Source of the DNA: Bacteroides sp. CAG:1060_57_27
GTDB lineage: Bacteria > Bacteroidota > Bacteroidia > Bacteroidales > UBA932
NCBI GenBank assembly: GCA_001915575.1
Contig: MNQT01000025.1
Span: forward strand, 53,032-117,031
Direction: 5' to 3'
Length of the DNA: 64,000 nt
Shown here: positions 7,589-16,597 of the stretch, piece after piece
How the letters are laid out: every line of letters starts with the position of its first letter
Numbering within the stretch: position 1 is the first letter of the stretch
The notes under the pieces: model-generated
What the model was told of the DNA's origin: nothing
What the model saw: the letters and a program-made list of their open reading frames with translations, nothing else
Databases searched by the model: none
Made by a program: the position numbers and the translations under genes

Positions 7589-10177
7589 ATGTCCAAAAAA
7601 CTTGCTCTCATACTGACGGCCTTCTCGGCGTGCGCCGGCATCTCTATGATGCATGCGCAGGCACTTCCGTCTCTCGGGGTGGCCGAAGAAATAACGAAGG
7701 GCAGCCTTCCGAACGGTATCGAGTACTGCCTTGTCACCAATCCCGTGCAGAAAGGCTTCGCCGACTTCGCCCTCGTACGCGATTCCGGAGCCGATCCCGG
7801 ACGCGACCGCGAGGCCCTCTCGTCCCTGCCCCATTTCGGCGACAGGGTTCCGTACGAGTTCCTTGCGGACAACGGCATAGGCTACGGGCCGGAAGGCTTC
7901 CTCTCGCATAGCGGCGATGCTGCCGTATATGCCCTGCACGATGTCCCGGTATACGACAGGAGCGTCGCCGATTCGGTGCTGCTCATGCTTGTCGACATCG
8001 TATCGACCTCGTCCCGTCCGCAGTCCATCGTCGTCTGCGGCGACATCGATGCCGCGCAGATAAGGGAGAGGCTCGGCCTGCTGTCGATGATGGTTCCCCG
8101 TCTCGACGCGCGCGTCTTTCCGGAGGAGCCCCTGTGGACTCCGCGCGACAGCATGCTGTTCCTCGTGTCGAGGAATTCCACCTATGATGTCGCCGCGATA
8201 AACGCCGTCTTCACTGCGGAAAGGCTTCCAAGGGAGATGCTGGACACCCCGCAGCCGCTGGTGGCCCGTGCATATGCCTACATACTCGGGCAGATAGTGA
8301 CGCGGCGCGTGGAACAGACTTTCGCGGCGCGGGGCATTCCGCTCGCGTCCGCGCGCTACCAGTATGACGACAGCTCCCAAGGCCCCGGGCCTGAAAGATA
8401 TTCGTTCTCGGTCTATACCTCGTTCGAGCATATCTACGAGGCGATCAGGATATTCGCCGCCGTACTTTCCGACCTCGACGCGAGCGGTGCCGCCCTCCCG
8501 GAGTTCATCGACGCCAAGCAGAAACTCATAAACGAATCCAAAAGGACGGAGCAGGGAAGGGTGCTGTCCAACGCCGAATATCTCGACAAGTGCATAGCGT
8601 CGTATCTGTACGGCTCCACGCTCGCGTCGGAGTCGGATATCAGCGGCTTCCTCGCGGCCAGGAGCATGAATCCTCAGAGAGAGCTGGTCTATTTCAACTC
8701 GTTCGTCTCGGCTTTGCTTGATTCGAGCCGCAACCTGACGCTGAGGCTGGACGTGCCGGACCTCGGACTCGACCGCAGGGCGGCGCTCGAGACTTTCAGA
8801 AACGAATGGGAGGCCGATTCGAGCGGAGAGGTGGAGTTCAAGCAGGACTACAGCGACACCCTCAGCCTTTTCGAGCCTCTCCGCCGGCGCGTGAAGCTCA
8901 TGGGTGAAATCGAGGAGCCGGTGACGGGAGGCAGGCTCTGGACCTTCTCGAACGGCATCAAGGTACTGTACAAGAAGACGGCGGAGACGGGGGAGTTCCG
9001 CTACTGCCTGATGCTCCGGGGCGGTGTGGCCGGCGTTCCCGGGCTCGGCAAGGGTGAGAGCGCCTTCGTCGGCGACATGCTGTTCCTCGACAGGATAGCC
9101 TCCCTTACGGGCAGCGACTTCAAGGCCATGCTCAGCGCCAACGGCATCACTATGGATCAGGAAGCCGGGATATCCGACCTGCGCATAGGGGGTATCGCCC
9201 CCTGCTCCAAGCTGCCGCTGCTGATGCGTTCCCTGCTGTCCGTGGCGCAGCTGCGCGAGCCCGACTCTTTGGCATTTGCGCGCTACAGGCTGGAGGAGGC
9301 GCTGCGCATCGACATGTCCGCGCTTTCTCCACGCGACGTCAATTCCTTGATGGACAGTATAATGCGTCCTGACTACTATTTTACGCAGCGGAAAGATATG
9401 GACAATCTCGGCGAGGACCTTCCCGTCAGGGCCCAGGAGTATTTCAATACCCTGTTCTCCAAGGTGAACGACGGCCTGCTGGTATTTGTCGGAGACCTTG
9501 ACGAGGAGGAGCTGAAGCGGGAACTGTGCCGCACGCTCGGCAGTTTCGGCACCACGCGCCAGTTCGCACGCCGGCCCCGGGTGCGCAGCAAGATGGCGTC
9601 CGGTTCTGTCACATATACGGTCGAGTCGGCTCCCGGGCTCGTGGGAGGAGGCGAGATAGGCGTGAACGTGGGCATGGCGGCCATGCTGCCCTACAACATG
9701 CGCAACTACATGGCTTTCCGCCTTGCGGTGTCGTGCATAAGGCGCGAACTGGTCGATGCCCTTGCCGGCAGCGGTGCCTACATAGACATGCGCGACAACC
9801 TCGAGGTATTCCCCTCGGAGAGGGTGTCGCTGTTCATAAACTGCAAGCCATGCCGCAGTGACGGACTCCCGGCCGGTGTGGAGCCGGCCTCCCCGCTGGA
9901 ACTGCTTCCGGCGGTGCGCAGGGTCACGTCGAACCTTACGGAAATCAGCATCTCGGCAGAAGACCTCAAGGCCTACAAGGAGGAGCTCAAGAGCAGTTTT
10001 GCCCATGCACTTTCGGAGCCGCGCAGCGAAATAGAGGCGGCCCTGGTGCGCTACAGCGAGGGCAAGGACCTCGTGAGCGGATACGAGGAGGCCATAGACT
10101 CCGTAGATGCCGCCCTCGTGGAGCAGGTGCTGGGAACGCTCGCGTCCGGAGCCGGAGTAGAATATGTTATAATCTGA
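7589..10177 (+). CDS. M16-family peptidase-like protein lacking the zinc motif
   Basis: The start at 7589 (ATG after the promoter box at 7561-7568) gives a signal peptide ending near MMHAQ and 862 residues. The arrangement fits two M16 halves: the opening LPNGIEYCLVTNP...ADFALVRDSG aligns with the usual M16 start, and a second half begins at about residue 450 (WTFSNGIKVLYKK). At the position where M16 enzymes carry HxxEH, this protein reads LPHFGDRVPYEFL, so the zinc ligands are absent and catalysis is unlikely. M16 proteins often pair an active and an inactive subunit, but no active partner is encoded nearby. It overlaps the DUF3109 gene by 1 bp at the junction TGATGA. Confidence 0.8.
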   Translation: MSKKLALILTAFSACAGISMMHAQALPSLGVAEEITKGSLPNGIEYCLVTNPVQKGFADFALVRDSGADPGRDREALSSLPHFGDRVPYEFLADNGIGYGPEGFLSHSGDAAVYALHDVPVYDRSVADSVLLMLVDIVSTSSRPQSIVVCGDIDAAQIRERLGLLSMMVPRLDARVFPEEPLWTPRDSMLFLVSRNSTYDVAAINAVFTAERLPREMLDTPQPLVARAYAYILGQIVTRRVEQTFAARGIPLASARYQYDDSSQGPGPERYSFSVYTSFEHIYEAIRIFAAVLSDLDASGAALPEFIDAKQKLINESKRTEQGRVLSNAEYLDKCIASYLYGSTLASESDISGFLAARSMNPQRELVYFNSFVSALLDSSRNLTLRLDVPDLGLDRRAALETFRNEWEADSSGEVEFKQDYSDTLSLFEPLRRRVKLMGEIEEPVTGGRLWTFSNGIKVLYKKTAETGEFRYCLMLRGGVAGVPGLGKGESAFVGDMLFLDRIASLTGSDFKAMLSANGITMDQEAGISDLRIGGIAPCSKLPLLMRSLLSVAQLREPDSLAFARYRLEEALRIDMSALSPRDVNSLMDSIMRPDYYFTQRKDMDNLGEDLPVRAQEYFNTLFSKVNDGLLVFVGDLDEEELKRELCRTLGSFGTTRQFARRPRVRSKMASGSVTYTVESAPGLVGGGEIGVNVGMAAMLPYNMRNYMAFRLAVSCIRRELVDALAGSGAYIDMRDNLEVFPSERVSLFINCKPCRSDGLPAGVEPASPLELLPAVRRVTSNLTEISISAEDLKAYKEELKSSFAHALSEPRSEIEAALVRYSEGKDLVSGYEEAIDSVDAALVEQVLGTLASGAGVEYVII

Positions 10178-10782
10178 TGAAGAAACGCAAGTTCGGAACC
10201 ATAGTACAGATAGGCGACATCCTCGTGTCGGAGGATGTCGTGACGGACTTCTTTGCCTGCGACTATCCGGTGTGCAGGGGCGCCTGCTGCATAATAGGCG
10301 ACAGCGGTGCGCCTATGGAGGAGTCCGAGAAAGCAAGCATAGGAAGGGACTATCCCGCATTTTCCTCACTTATGACTCCCGGCGGCAGGGCTGCCGTGGA
10401 GAAGAAGGGCTTCTTCGAGGTCGACAGGGACGGGGATACGGTGACCCCTCTGTCCGAAACCGGCGAGGAGTGTGCCTACTGCCACTTCGGCCCGGACGGG
10501 GAGTGCCTGTGCTCAATCGAGATGTGCGGGCTGCGCAAGCCCGTGTCGTGCTCGCTGTATCCTGTCAGGGTGACCCGGCTGGGTAGCGGAGCCCTTGCGC
10601 TCAACGTGCATCACTGGGATATCTGCCGCCCGGCGTTCGAGAAGGGGCGCAGGGAAGGGACAAGGGTGTACCGTTTCCTGCAGAAGCCGCTTGTCGACTG
10701 CTTCGGACAGGAGTTCTATGATGCGCTCTGCACCGCCGCGGAGCATATCCTCTCTGCGGAAGACGGTGTAGAAGCTGACTGA
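10177..10782 (+). CDS. DUF3109 family cysteine-rich protein
   Basis: A 201-residue cytoplasmic protein matching DUF3109, with the N-terminal FACDYPVCRGACCIIGDSGAPM segment and later clusters CAYCHFG, CLCSIEMC and VSCSLYPVRV. The spacing of at least ten cysteines suggests bound iron-sulfur or zinc, as in the related YkgJ/CxxCxxCC group; biochemical function is not established. Its ATG uses the last base of the preceding stop codon, so translation is probably coupled to the M16-like gene. It ends 41 bp before the end of a convergent membrane-protein gene. Confidence 0.8.
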   Translation: MKKRKFGTIVQIGDILVSEDVVTDFFACDYPVCRGACCIIGDSGAPMEESEKASIGRDYPAFSSLMTPGGRAAVEKKGFFEVDRDGDTVTPLSETGEECAYCHFGPDGECLCSIEMCGLRKPVSCSLYPVRVTRLGSGALALNVHHWDICRPAFEKGRREGTRVYRFLQKPLVDCFGQEFYDALCTAAEHILSAEDGVEAD

Positions 10783-10822
10783 TGGCCGGCCGTTTATTGC
10801 CTGCTGCCCGCTGCCGGAACGG

Positions 10823-11308
10823 CTACTGCTGCATCTGGCCGCCGTGCTTCTCCCTGTCGGCGGCTTCGAGCCCTGAGACTATGCGTACCACCTCGCGTGT
10901 CGAGCCTTCTATCTCGACCCAAGCGGGACAGATCTCCATTGTAATGGTGTCTTCCCACATCTTCAGGGCACGGCTTGCGGGCGAGGCCTTGACGAAGCGT
11001 ATGCGGCCGTCGTCCTTCCTGTCCTTCTCGACATAGCCGCGGACCGACATCACATGCTGTATGGTATCCTCCACATCGGCGGGCTCGCCGTAGATATGCG
11101 CCCTGTGCGTGCTGTATCCCAGGCGGGGGTAGATTGCCGCGAGCGCGGCGGCCACGAGGGCCATCTGCCAGTAGGAGTCGTAACCGTTGACGAACATCGT
11201 TCCGAGGTCGCCTTCCACCAGTCCGGAAAGCACGAGGACGGCCACTACGAGCGCGAGAAGTATGAGCAGATAGAAGAAATATTTTACCGCTCTGACGATA
11301 TATTTCAT
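10823..11308 (-). CDS. Small membrane protein of unknown function
   Basis: A 161-residue protein with two predicted membrane helices in its first 65 residues (YFFYLLILLALVVAVLVLSGL and QMALVAAALAAIYPRLG), then a soluble part of about 95 residues with predicted alpha/beta pattern (IQHVMSVRGYVEKDRKDDGRIRFV). I recognise no named family. It is transcribed divergently from the coiled-coil protein gene; the 101 bp between the two starts contains a minus-strand TATTTTTG box (11346-11339). Confidence 0.65.
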   Translation of the reverse strand: MKYIVRAVKYFFYLLILLALVVAVLVLSGLVEGDLGTMFVNGYDSYWQMALVAAALAAIYPRLGYSTHRAHIYGEPADVEDTIQHVMSVRGYVEKDRKDDGRIRFVKASPASRALKMWEDTITMEICPAWVEIEGSTREVVRIVSGLEAADREKHGGQMQQ

Positions 11309-11359
11309 AATTTCATCGTTTTATGCAGTTGACGCCTGCAAAAATAGTACAAATCTTCT

Positions 11360-11367
11360 TATTTTTG
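11360..11367 (+). promoter_or_regulatory. -7 promoter box for the coiled-coil/hemW unit
   Basis: TATTTTTG matches the TAnnTTTG consensus and lies 42 bp before the ATG at 11410. There is no clear TTTG at the expected -33 distance, so this is a partial promoter match. It supports 11410 rather than 11323 as the start of the downstream gene. Confidence 0.45.
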
Positions 11368-11409
11368 CATCTGTATTTACGGAACGTCGAAACAGAAAAA
11401 CAATCGATT

Positions 11410-12324
11410 ATGGAAAAGGAAGATCCCATAGCCAAGTTTGAGCGCAAGGAACTCGAAAGGAAGACCAACGGAGGTCTGAAGACCGTGGTGATAGTGATGT
11501 GCGTGGTCGCTGCCGCCCTGGCCGCCGCCTTCGTATATGTGCTCATGAGCAAGAACAGCCTGGTAGACCAGCTCAACGCCGAGAAGGAAGACCTGACGGC
11601 GCAGATCATAGCCCTCCAGACGGACTACGAGGGTCTGTCGTCGGACTATGACGTCATCAACGCCCAGCTCGACTCCTCCCGCGAGGAGATAGCCATGCTC
11701 GTGGAGAGGGTCAGGACGACCGAGGCCACGAACCGTACCAAGATCCGCCAGTACGAGAGGGAGCTCGGAACGCTCCGCTCGATAATGCGCGGGTATATCG
11801 AGCAGATAGACTCGCTCAACACGCTTAACCACCAGCTTACCGCCGAAGCGGCGTCCGCCCGCAGGGAGGCTGCCGAGAGCCGGAGGCTCAACGAGGAGCT
11901 TTCGCAGCAGGTGGAGCATCTCGAGGGGCGTGTCAGCGTCGGAGCCGTGCTCAAGGCGCGCGGCCTCGCCATGGCCGGATATACCAATGCCGACAAGGTC
12001 ACCGACCGCAGCGGAAGGGTCGCGAGGCTGCTCGTGACCATGAGCCTGATCGAGAACGAGCTTGCCCAGAAGGGGCCGGTGAGGATCTATGTAAGGGTGT
12101 TCGATCCTGACGGCAAGCTGCTGCAGGATGGCAATATGACGACCTTCACCTTCGGCGGCGAGACCCTGGAGGCGACGGCATCGCGAGAAATCGACTACCA
12201 GGGTTCGGAGGTCGATCTCGGCATATATGTCAACAACATCCCTGTATTCGTGAAGGGTATCTATACCGTGCAGGCATACACGGAGCAGTCCGAACTCGGA
12301 TCTGCGGAGCTCCTGCTCAGGTAA
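11410..12324 (+). CDS. Membrane-anchored coiled-coil protein
   Basis: The start at 11410 yields 304 residues: a charged cytoplasmic head (MEKEDPIAKFERKELERKT), one membrane helix at about residues 22-45, a long coiled coil (about residues 47-170, rich in E/L/Q/R heptads), then a globular beta-rich domain (PVRIYVRVFDPDGKLLQDG). The frame could open earlier at 11323, but that segment contains the -7 box. I do not recognise a characterised family; the layout suggests an inner-membrane protein with a periplasmic coiled coil. Its TAA overlaps the ATG of hemW by one base, so the two genes form an operon. Confidence 0.7.
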   Translation: MEKEDPIAKFERKELERKTNGGLKTVVIVMCVVAAALAAAFVYVLMSKNSLVDQLNAEKEDLTAQIIALQTDYEGLSSDYDVINAQLDSSREEIAMLVERVRTTEATNRTKIRQYERELGTLRSIMRGYIEQIDSLNTLNHQLTAEAASARREAAESRRLNEELSQQVEHLEGRVSVGAVLKARGLAMAGYTNADKVTDRSGRVARLLVTMSLIENELAQKGPVRIYVRVFDPDGKLLQDGNMTTFTFGGETLEATASREIDYQGSEVDLGIYVNNIPVFVKGIYTVQAYTEQSELGSAELLLR

Positions 12325-13412
12325 TGCTCTATATACATGTCCCTTTCTGCAGGAGTTTCTGCACCTATTGCGACTTCTATTCCGAAATCGCATGCAGGGG
12401 GAGGGACGGAGCCGCGGTCGGAGCCTATGCCGACGGCCTGTGCGCCGAGGTGGCGACGCGCAGGGACGAGATAGAGGCTGCATCCGGCCTGAATACGCTC
12501 TATATAGGAGGCGGCACCCCGTCGGTGCTGCCTCTTTCCGTGCTCGGGCACATCGTCGAGGCGGCAGGGGTACCCTCTCCCGTGGAGTTTACCGTCGAAG
12601 TCAATCCCGAGGATATAGTGGAGAAAGGATCCGGCTATGTGCAAGGGTTGCTCGACCTCGGGGTGGACAGGGTGAGCATGGGGGTGCAGTCCATGTCCGA
12701 TGCAGTGCTGCGCAGGATGAACAGGCGCCACAGCGCCGACGGGGCGAAACGGGCTTTCGCCATGCTGCGCGACGCCGGAGTGCGCAACATCAGCGTGGAT
12801 GTGATTTTCGGCGGCCTGGGCGTAAGCCTGCCGGTGCTCGACGACACCGTCTCGGAATTGCTCGCCCTGGGGCCTGACCATATGTCCGCATACCAGCTCG
12901 GCATAGAGGAGGGCAGCGAACTCGGGCGCATGCTCCGCGAGGGCCGGTACACGGAGACTCCCGACGACGAATGCAGGGAGCAGTACGACCTGCTCTGCTC
13001 CCGTCTTGCCTCCGCCGGGTTCGAGCACTACGAGATATCCAACTGGGCGCGGCCGGGCCGTCGCGCCGTGCACAACTCCGCCTACTGGAAACGTCTGCCC
13101 TATGTCGGGCTCGGCCCCGCCGCCCATTCCTTCGACGGATCGCGGCGCAGCTGGAACTCCTGCGCCCTCTCCGGCTGGACGCGAGAATACGAGGATATCA
13201 CTCCGGAGCAGGCCCGGGAAGAAGCCGTGATGCTCGGCCTGCGCACTTCCGACGGCATAGACCCCTCGCTCTGCGACTCCGCGGCAGTGGAACGCCTGCT
13301 TTCCGAAGGACTCCTCTGCCGCTGCGGGGACTCTGCATGCGGCCGGGACAGAATCCGCATCCCCGAGCCGGAATTTTTCGTCTCCGACTCCATAATCGAA
13401 GCCCTCGCATGA
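12324..13412 (+). CDS. hemW: Radical SAM heme chaperone HemW
   Basis: A 362-residue protein with the radical-SAM cluster motif C9-x3-C13-x2-C16 followed by F, as in HemW/HemN-like proteins, then the GGGTPS SAM-binding motif and VNPED, VSMGVQSM and HMSAYQL family motifs. HemW binds heme and transfers it to respiratory proteins; it was formerly misnamed coproporphyrinogen III oxidase. The absence of HemN's extra N-terminal part and the short length favour HemW. The ATG overlaps the stop of the coiled-coil protein gene. Confidence 0.9.
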   Translation: MLYIHVPFCRSFCTYCDFYSEIACRGRDGAAVGAYADGLCAEVATRRDEIEAASGLNTLYIGGGTPSVLPLSVLGHIVEAAGVPSPVEFTVEVNPEDIVEKGSGYVQGLLDLGVDRVSMGVQSMSDAVLRRMNRRHSADGAKRAFAMLRDAGVRNISVDVIFGGLGVSLPVLDDTVSELLALGPDHMSAYQLGIEEGSELGRMLREGRYTETPDDECREQYDLLCSRLASAGFEHYEISNWARPGRRAVHNSAYWKRLPYVGLGPAAHSFDGSRRSWNSCALSGWTREYEDITPEQAREEAVMLGLRTSDGIDPSLCDSAAVERLLSEGLLCRCGDSACGRDRIRIPEPEFFVSDSIIEALA

Positions 13413-13510
13413 TAAGATAAGTGCCTGCCACACGCGCGGCTCTGCTGGAACCGGCCGTGGAGGGGCAGGAAGGTATATTATCCGGCGGAAAGCATGTTTG
13501 GACGCATGAA

Positions 13511-13542
13511 TTTGCTGATAAGTGTGTAAAATCCTATCTTTG
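13511..13542 (+). promoter_or_regulatory. Consensus promoter of the esterase-GH51 gene
   Basis: TTTG (13511-13514), a 20-bp spacer and TATCTTTG (13535-13542) make a full match to the Bacteroidota primary-sigma promoter. Transcription would begin near 13546, which excludes the upstream in-frame ATG at 13421 and fixes the start of the next gene at 13565. Confidence 0.85.
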
Positions 13543-13564
13543 TTTCACGAAAATCAACCGCATA

Positions 13565-16500
13565 ATGAAAGCCAGACTTTTCTTCCTTACAATTGCGGCC
13601 GCTCTGCTGAGCCTGCCGCTGTCCGCGCAGAAGCCGGATCCTGATTTCTTCATCTATCTCTGTATCGGCCAGTCCAACATGGAGGCCGGGGCCGTGCCTG
13701 CCCCTCAGGACGAGAATTTCAACGACCCCCGCTTCAGTTTCATGGCGGCCGTCGACATGCCCAATCTCGGCAGGGAAATGGGACACTGGTATACGGCCGT
13801 GCCTCCTATCTGCCGCGAGGGCAACAATCTCGGTCCCGTGGACTTCTTCGGCCGCAAGATGATAGAGTGCCTGCCTGAACAGTACAGGGTGGGTGTCATC
13901 AACGTTTCCGTCGCAGGAGCGAAAATCGAGCTCTGGGACAAGGACTCCTACAAGGAGTACATCGACGGCGAGAGGGACTGGATGAAGGGCATAGTCGCCC
14001 AGTACGGCGGCAATCCCTACGAGAGGCTGGTCAGCATGGCCCGCATCGCCCAGAAGGACGGCGTCATCAAGGGTATACTGATGCATCAGGGAGAGTCCAA
14101 CTCCACCGACCCGCTGTGGCCGGAGAAGGTCAAGAAGATCTACGACGACCTCTGCCGCGACCTTGACCTCGATCCGGATGAGACCCCTCTGCTTGCCGGC
14201 GAGCTCAAGTATGCCGAGCAGGGAGGCGTCTGCGCCGACTTCAACACCACGATCATGCCCCGTCTGCCTGAAGTCCTGCCTAACGCGCACATAATCTCGG
14301 CGCTCGGCTGCGAGAGCACCGGCGACCAGTTCCACTTCAGCACGGAGGGCATGCGCCTGCTCGGCTACCGCTTCGCCGACGAGATGCTTCAACTTCAGGG
14401 CTTCCGCGAGCCCGAGCGCAGGACACTGACGCTCAAACCCCGCAAGCTGGGTATAGACATCAGCCCCACCCTGCCCGGAATCTTCTTCGAGGACATCAAC
14501 CAGTCGGTCGACGGCGGAATCTGCGCCCAGCTGATACAGAACAATTCGTTCCAGGCCTACAATGTTCCCGACGCGGGCGAGTTCTCCGCCTGCGATACCG
14601 TGATCTACGGCTGGACGGTGCTGCGCAGGGACGGTGCCAGCGGCTCTGCCCGCATCGTGGACGAGCGTCCCCTCGTGGAGAATCTCGAGAGATACTACGA
14701 CTTCGACCCCGACGACAAGTATGACGACGAACTCCGCTATGCACAGTACAGCGTGCGTTTCGATATCGAGAACCCCGGAGAGGGATTCGGTATAGCAGCC
14801 AACGGCTACGGCATCGCTCCCTACACCCGTGAGCGCGGCGCAGGATATTCCAACAATACTCAGACTCCCTCCATTCCCGTGAAAGAGGGCGTGGACTACG
14901 AGCTCGGACTCTACCTGCTTGGCGAGCCCTATGCCGGAACCGTTTCGGTATATCTCGAGGATGCCGCCGGTGAGCGCAATTCCGATGTGCTCCGCTTCTC
15001 CGGACTCGCTCCCGAGTGGAAGAAATATCAGGGACGCCTCACGGCCGAGCGTTCCGCCGACAGCCGCCTCGTCATCGAGGCCGATGCCGCCGGAACTTTC
15101 TACCTCGATTTCGTGACCCTCCTGCCCGAGGCTTCCGAGCTGTGGATGGACGGCAAGTACGGCCCCTTCCGCAAGGATATGCTCCAGGCTCTCGCCGACC
15201 TTCATCCGAAGTTCATGCGCTTCCCCGGAGGCTGCGCGTCGGAGGGTCCCAACTATTTCGGCCAGGTGTTCTGGAAGAATTCGGTAGGCCCCGTCGAGGA
15301 GAGGATAGGCTTCAGGAACCACTGGGGCTACTGGACATCGCAGTACATAGGCTTCTACGAGTACCTGCTTATGGCGGAATCGCTCGGAGCGACCCCTCTG
15401 CCGGTGCTCAACAACGGCGTCACCTGCCAGTTCGCCGGGCACAGCTATGTCGCACCCCTCGACACCGAGGAGGACAGGCAGCGCTTCAATGACATCTTCG
15501 TCGACGACGCCCTCGACTTCATCGAGTTCTGCAACGGCGGCACCGACACCGAGTGGGGTGCGCTGCGCGCGGAAATGGGGCACCCCGAGCCATTCAACCT
15601 CAAGTATCTGAGCATAGGCAACGAAAATGCCGGCGAGGAGTTCTGGGAGAGGTTCGACATAATCTACAAGGCCGTCAAGGAGGCACATCCCGAGATTACC
15701 ATAGTGACCACGGCCGGCGCCTTCGATTCGGGAGCCCAGTTCGACGCCAACATGCACGAGATCGACAACAGATATCCCGACACCATAGTCGACGAGCATT
15801 ACTACAAGAGCGACGAGTGGTTCTATACCAACACGGACCGCTATGCTCCCGGCAGGGTGCGCGGCTCCGACGGCTTCAGCTACGACCGCAGCCGTCCCAC
15901 GAGGGTGTTCGTGGGCGAGTTCGCCAACAGCCAGACCAACAATGTCTATGCTTCCGCAATGGCCGAGGCCGCATACTGGCTCAGCCTCGAGAGGAACTCT
16001 GACATGGTGGTAATGGCCGCGTATGCTCCGCTTTTCTGCAAGAAGGGCTTCAACAAGTGGAATTCGAACCTTATCTGGTTCGACAACAGGGGTCTGTGGA
16101 GGACCGCCAACTACTATTACCAGCAGCTGTTCTCCGAGGCCGGCGACAGGGCGTTCGTGATTTCGGACGTTATGGACGGAAGGCAGGCCGACACGACGGT
16201 CCACACCTCTCCCACCATAGACACGGCGACAGGCGAGATATATGTGAAGTTCGTGAACTCCGAGGCCGTAGACAAGATAGTGACGGTGAAGACCGGAAAC
16301 GGCATCGTCTATGAGGCCACTCTGGAGTTCATGTCGTCACACTACACTTCGGTGAAGAACCAGGGTGACCAGAACTACTATTCGAGCCACCCCGACTATT
16401 CGGCATACCAGACCATGTCCGGTCCCGAAGCGGGAGAGAGACCGGGCCTGCGCGAAATGGCGAGGCGCATGCGCCGTGTCAACTATCTCGAGGCGGTCGT

Positions 16501-16597
16501 GCCCCATACGAAAGAACTTGGGACTGTCCGCAGGCAGTTCGAGTTCAGGATGCCCGAAAACTCCGTCGGAGTGCTCAGGCTTACACCGGTAGATTAG
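13565..16597 (+). CDS. Carbohydrate esterase / GH51 alpha-L-arabinofuranosidase fusion
   Basis: A 1010-residue secreted protein (signal MKARLFFLTIAAALLSLPLSAQ). Residues about 25-275 are an SGNH/SASA-type (CE6-like) esterase: Ser37 in IGQSNME, HQGES, and a D-x-x-H-like DQFHF near the end. Residues about 285-1010 are GH51: acid/base Glu687 in SIGNENAG, nucleophile Glu785 in VGEFANS, with the usual N-terminal carbohydrate-binding-like insertion and C-terminal beta-sandwich. Together they would remove acetyl groups and L-arabinose from arabinoxylan or arabinan side chains. It has its own promoter and no SusC/D pair beside it. Its last 4 bp overlap the end of ychF. Confidence 0.9.
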   Translation: MKARLFFLTIAAALLSLPLSAQKPDPDFFIYLCIGQSNMEAGAVPAPQDENFNDPRFSFMAAVDMPNLGREMGHWYTAVPPICREGNNLGPVDFFGRKMIECLPEQYRVGVINVSVAGAKIELWDKDSYKEYIDGERDWMKGIVAQYGGNPYERLVSMARIAQKDGVIKGILMHQGESNSTDPLWPEKVKKIYDDLCRDLDLDPDETPLLAGELKYAEQGGVCADFNTTIMPRLPEVLPNAHIISALGCESTGDQFHFSTEGMRLLGYRFADEMLQLQGFREPERRTLTLKPRKLGIDISPTLPGIFFEDINQSVDGGICAQLIQNNSFQAYNVPDAGEFSACDTVIYGWTVLRRDGASGSARIVDERPLVENLERYYDFDPDDKYDDELRYAQYSVRFDIENPGEGFGIAANGYGIAPYTRERGAGYSNNTQTPSIPVKEGVDYELGLYLLGEPYAGTVSVYLEDAAGERNSDVLRFSGLAPEWKKYQGRLTAERSADSRLVIEADAAGTFYLDFVTLLPEASELWMDGKYGPFRKDMLQALADLHPKFMRFPGGCASEGPNYFGQVFWKNSVGPVEERIGFRNHWGYWTSQYIGFYEYLLMAESLGATPLPVLNNGVTCQFAGHSYVAPLDTEEDRQRFNDIFVDDALDFIEFCNGGTDTEWGALRAEMGHPEPFNLKYLSIGNENAGEEFWERFDIIYKAVKEAHPEITIVTTAGAFDSGAQFDANMHEIDNRYPDTIVDEHYYKSDEWFYTNTDRYAPGRVRGSDGFSYDRSRPTRVFVGEFANSQTNNVYASAMAEAAYWLSLERNSDMVVMAAYAPLFCKKGFNKWNSNLIWFDNRGLWRTANYYYQQLFSEAGDRAFVISDVMDGRQADTTVHTSPTIDTATGEIYVKFVNSEAVDKIVTVKTGNGIVYEATLEFMSSHYTSVKNQGDQNYYSSHPDYSAYQTMSGPEAGERPGLREMARRMRRVNYLEAVVPHTKELGTVRRQFEFRMPENSVGVLRLTPVD

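Noticed and set aside
7475..10006. 843-codon minus-strand open frame antisense to the M16-like gene
   Set aside because: It is a shadow produced by GC-rich third positions; the plus strand carries a signal peptide, family similarity and a promoter, and the antisense product resembles nothing.
13478..16204. 908-codon minus-strand open frame antisense to the esterase-GH51 gene
   Set aside because: The plus-strand protein has catalytic motifs of two known families and a consensus promoter; the antisense frame has no start context or recognisable domain.
13565..16597. Polysaccharide utilization locus around the GH51 gene
   Set aside because: No SusC/SusD pair, hybrid two-component regulator or other glycoside hydrolases adjoin it; hemW and ychF are the neighbours.
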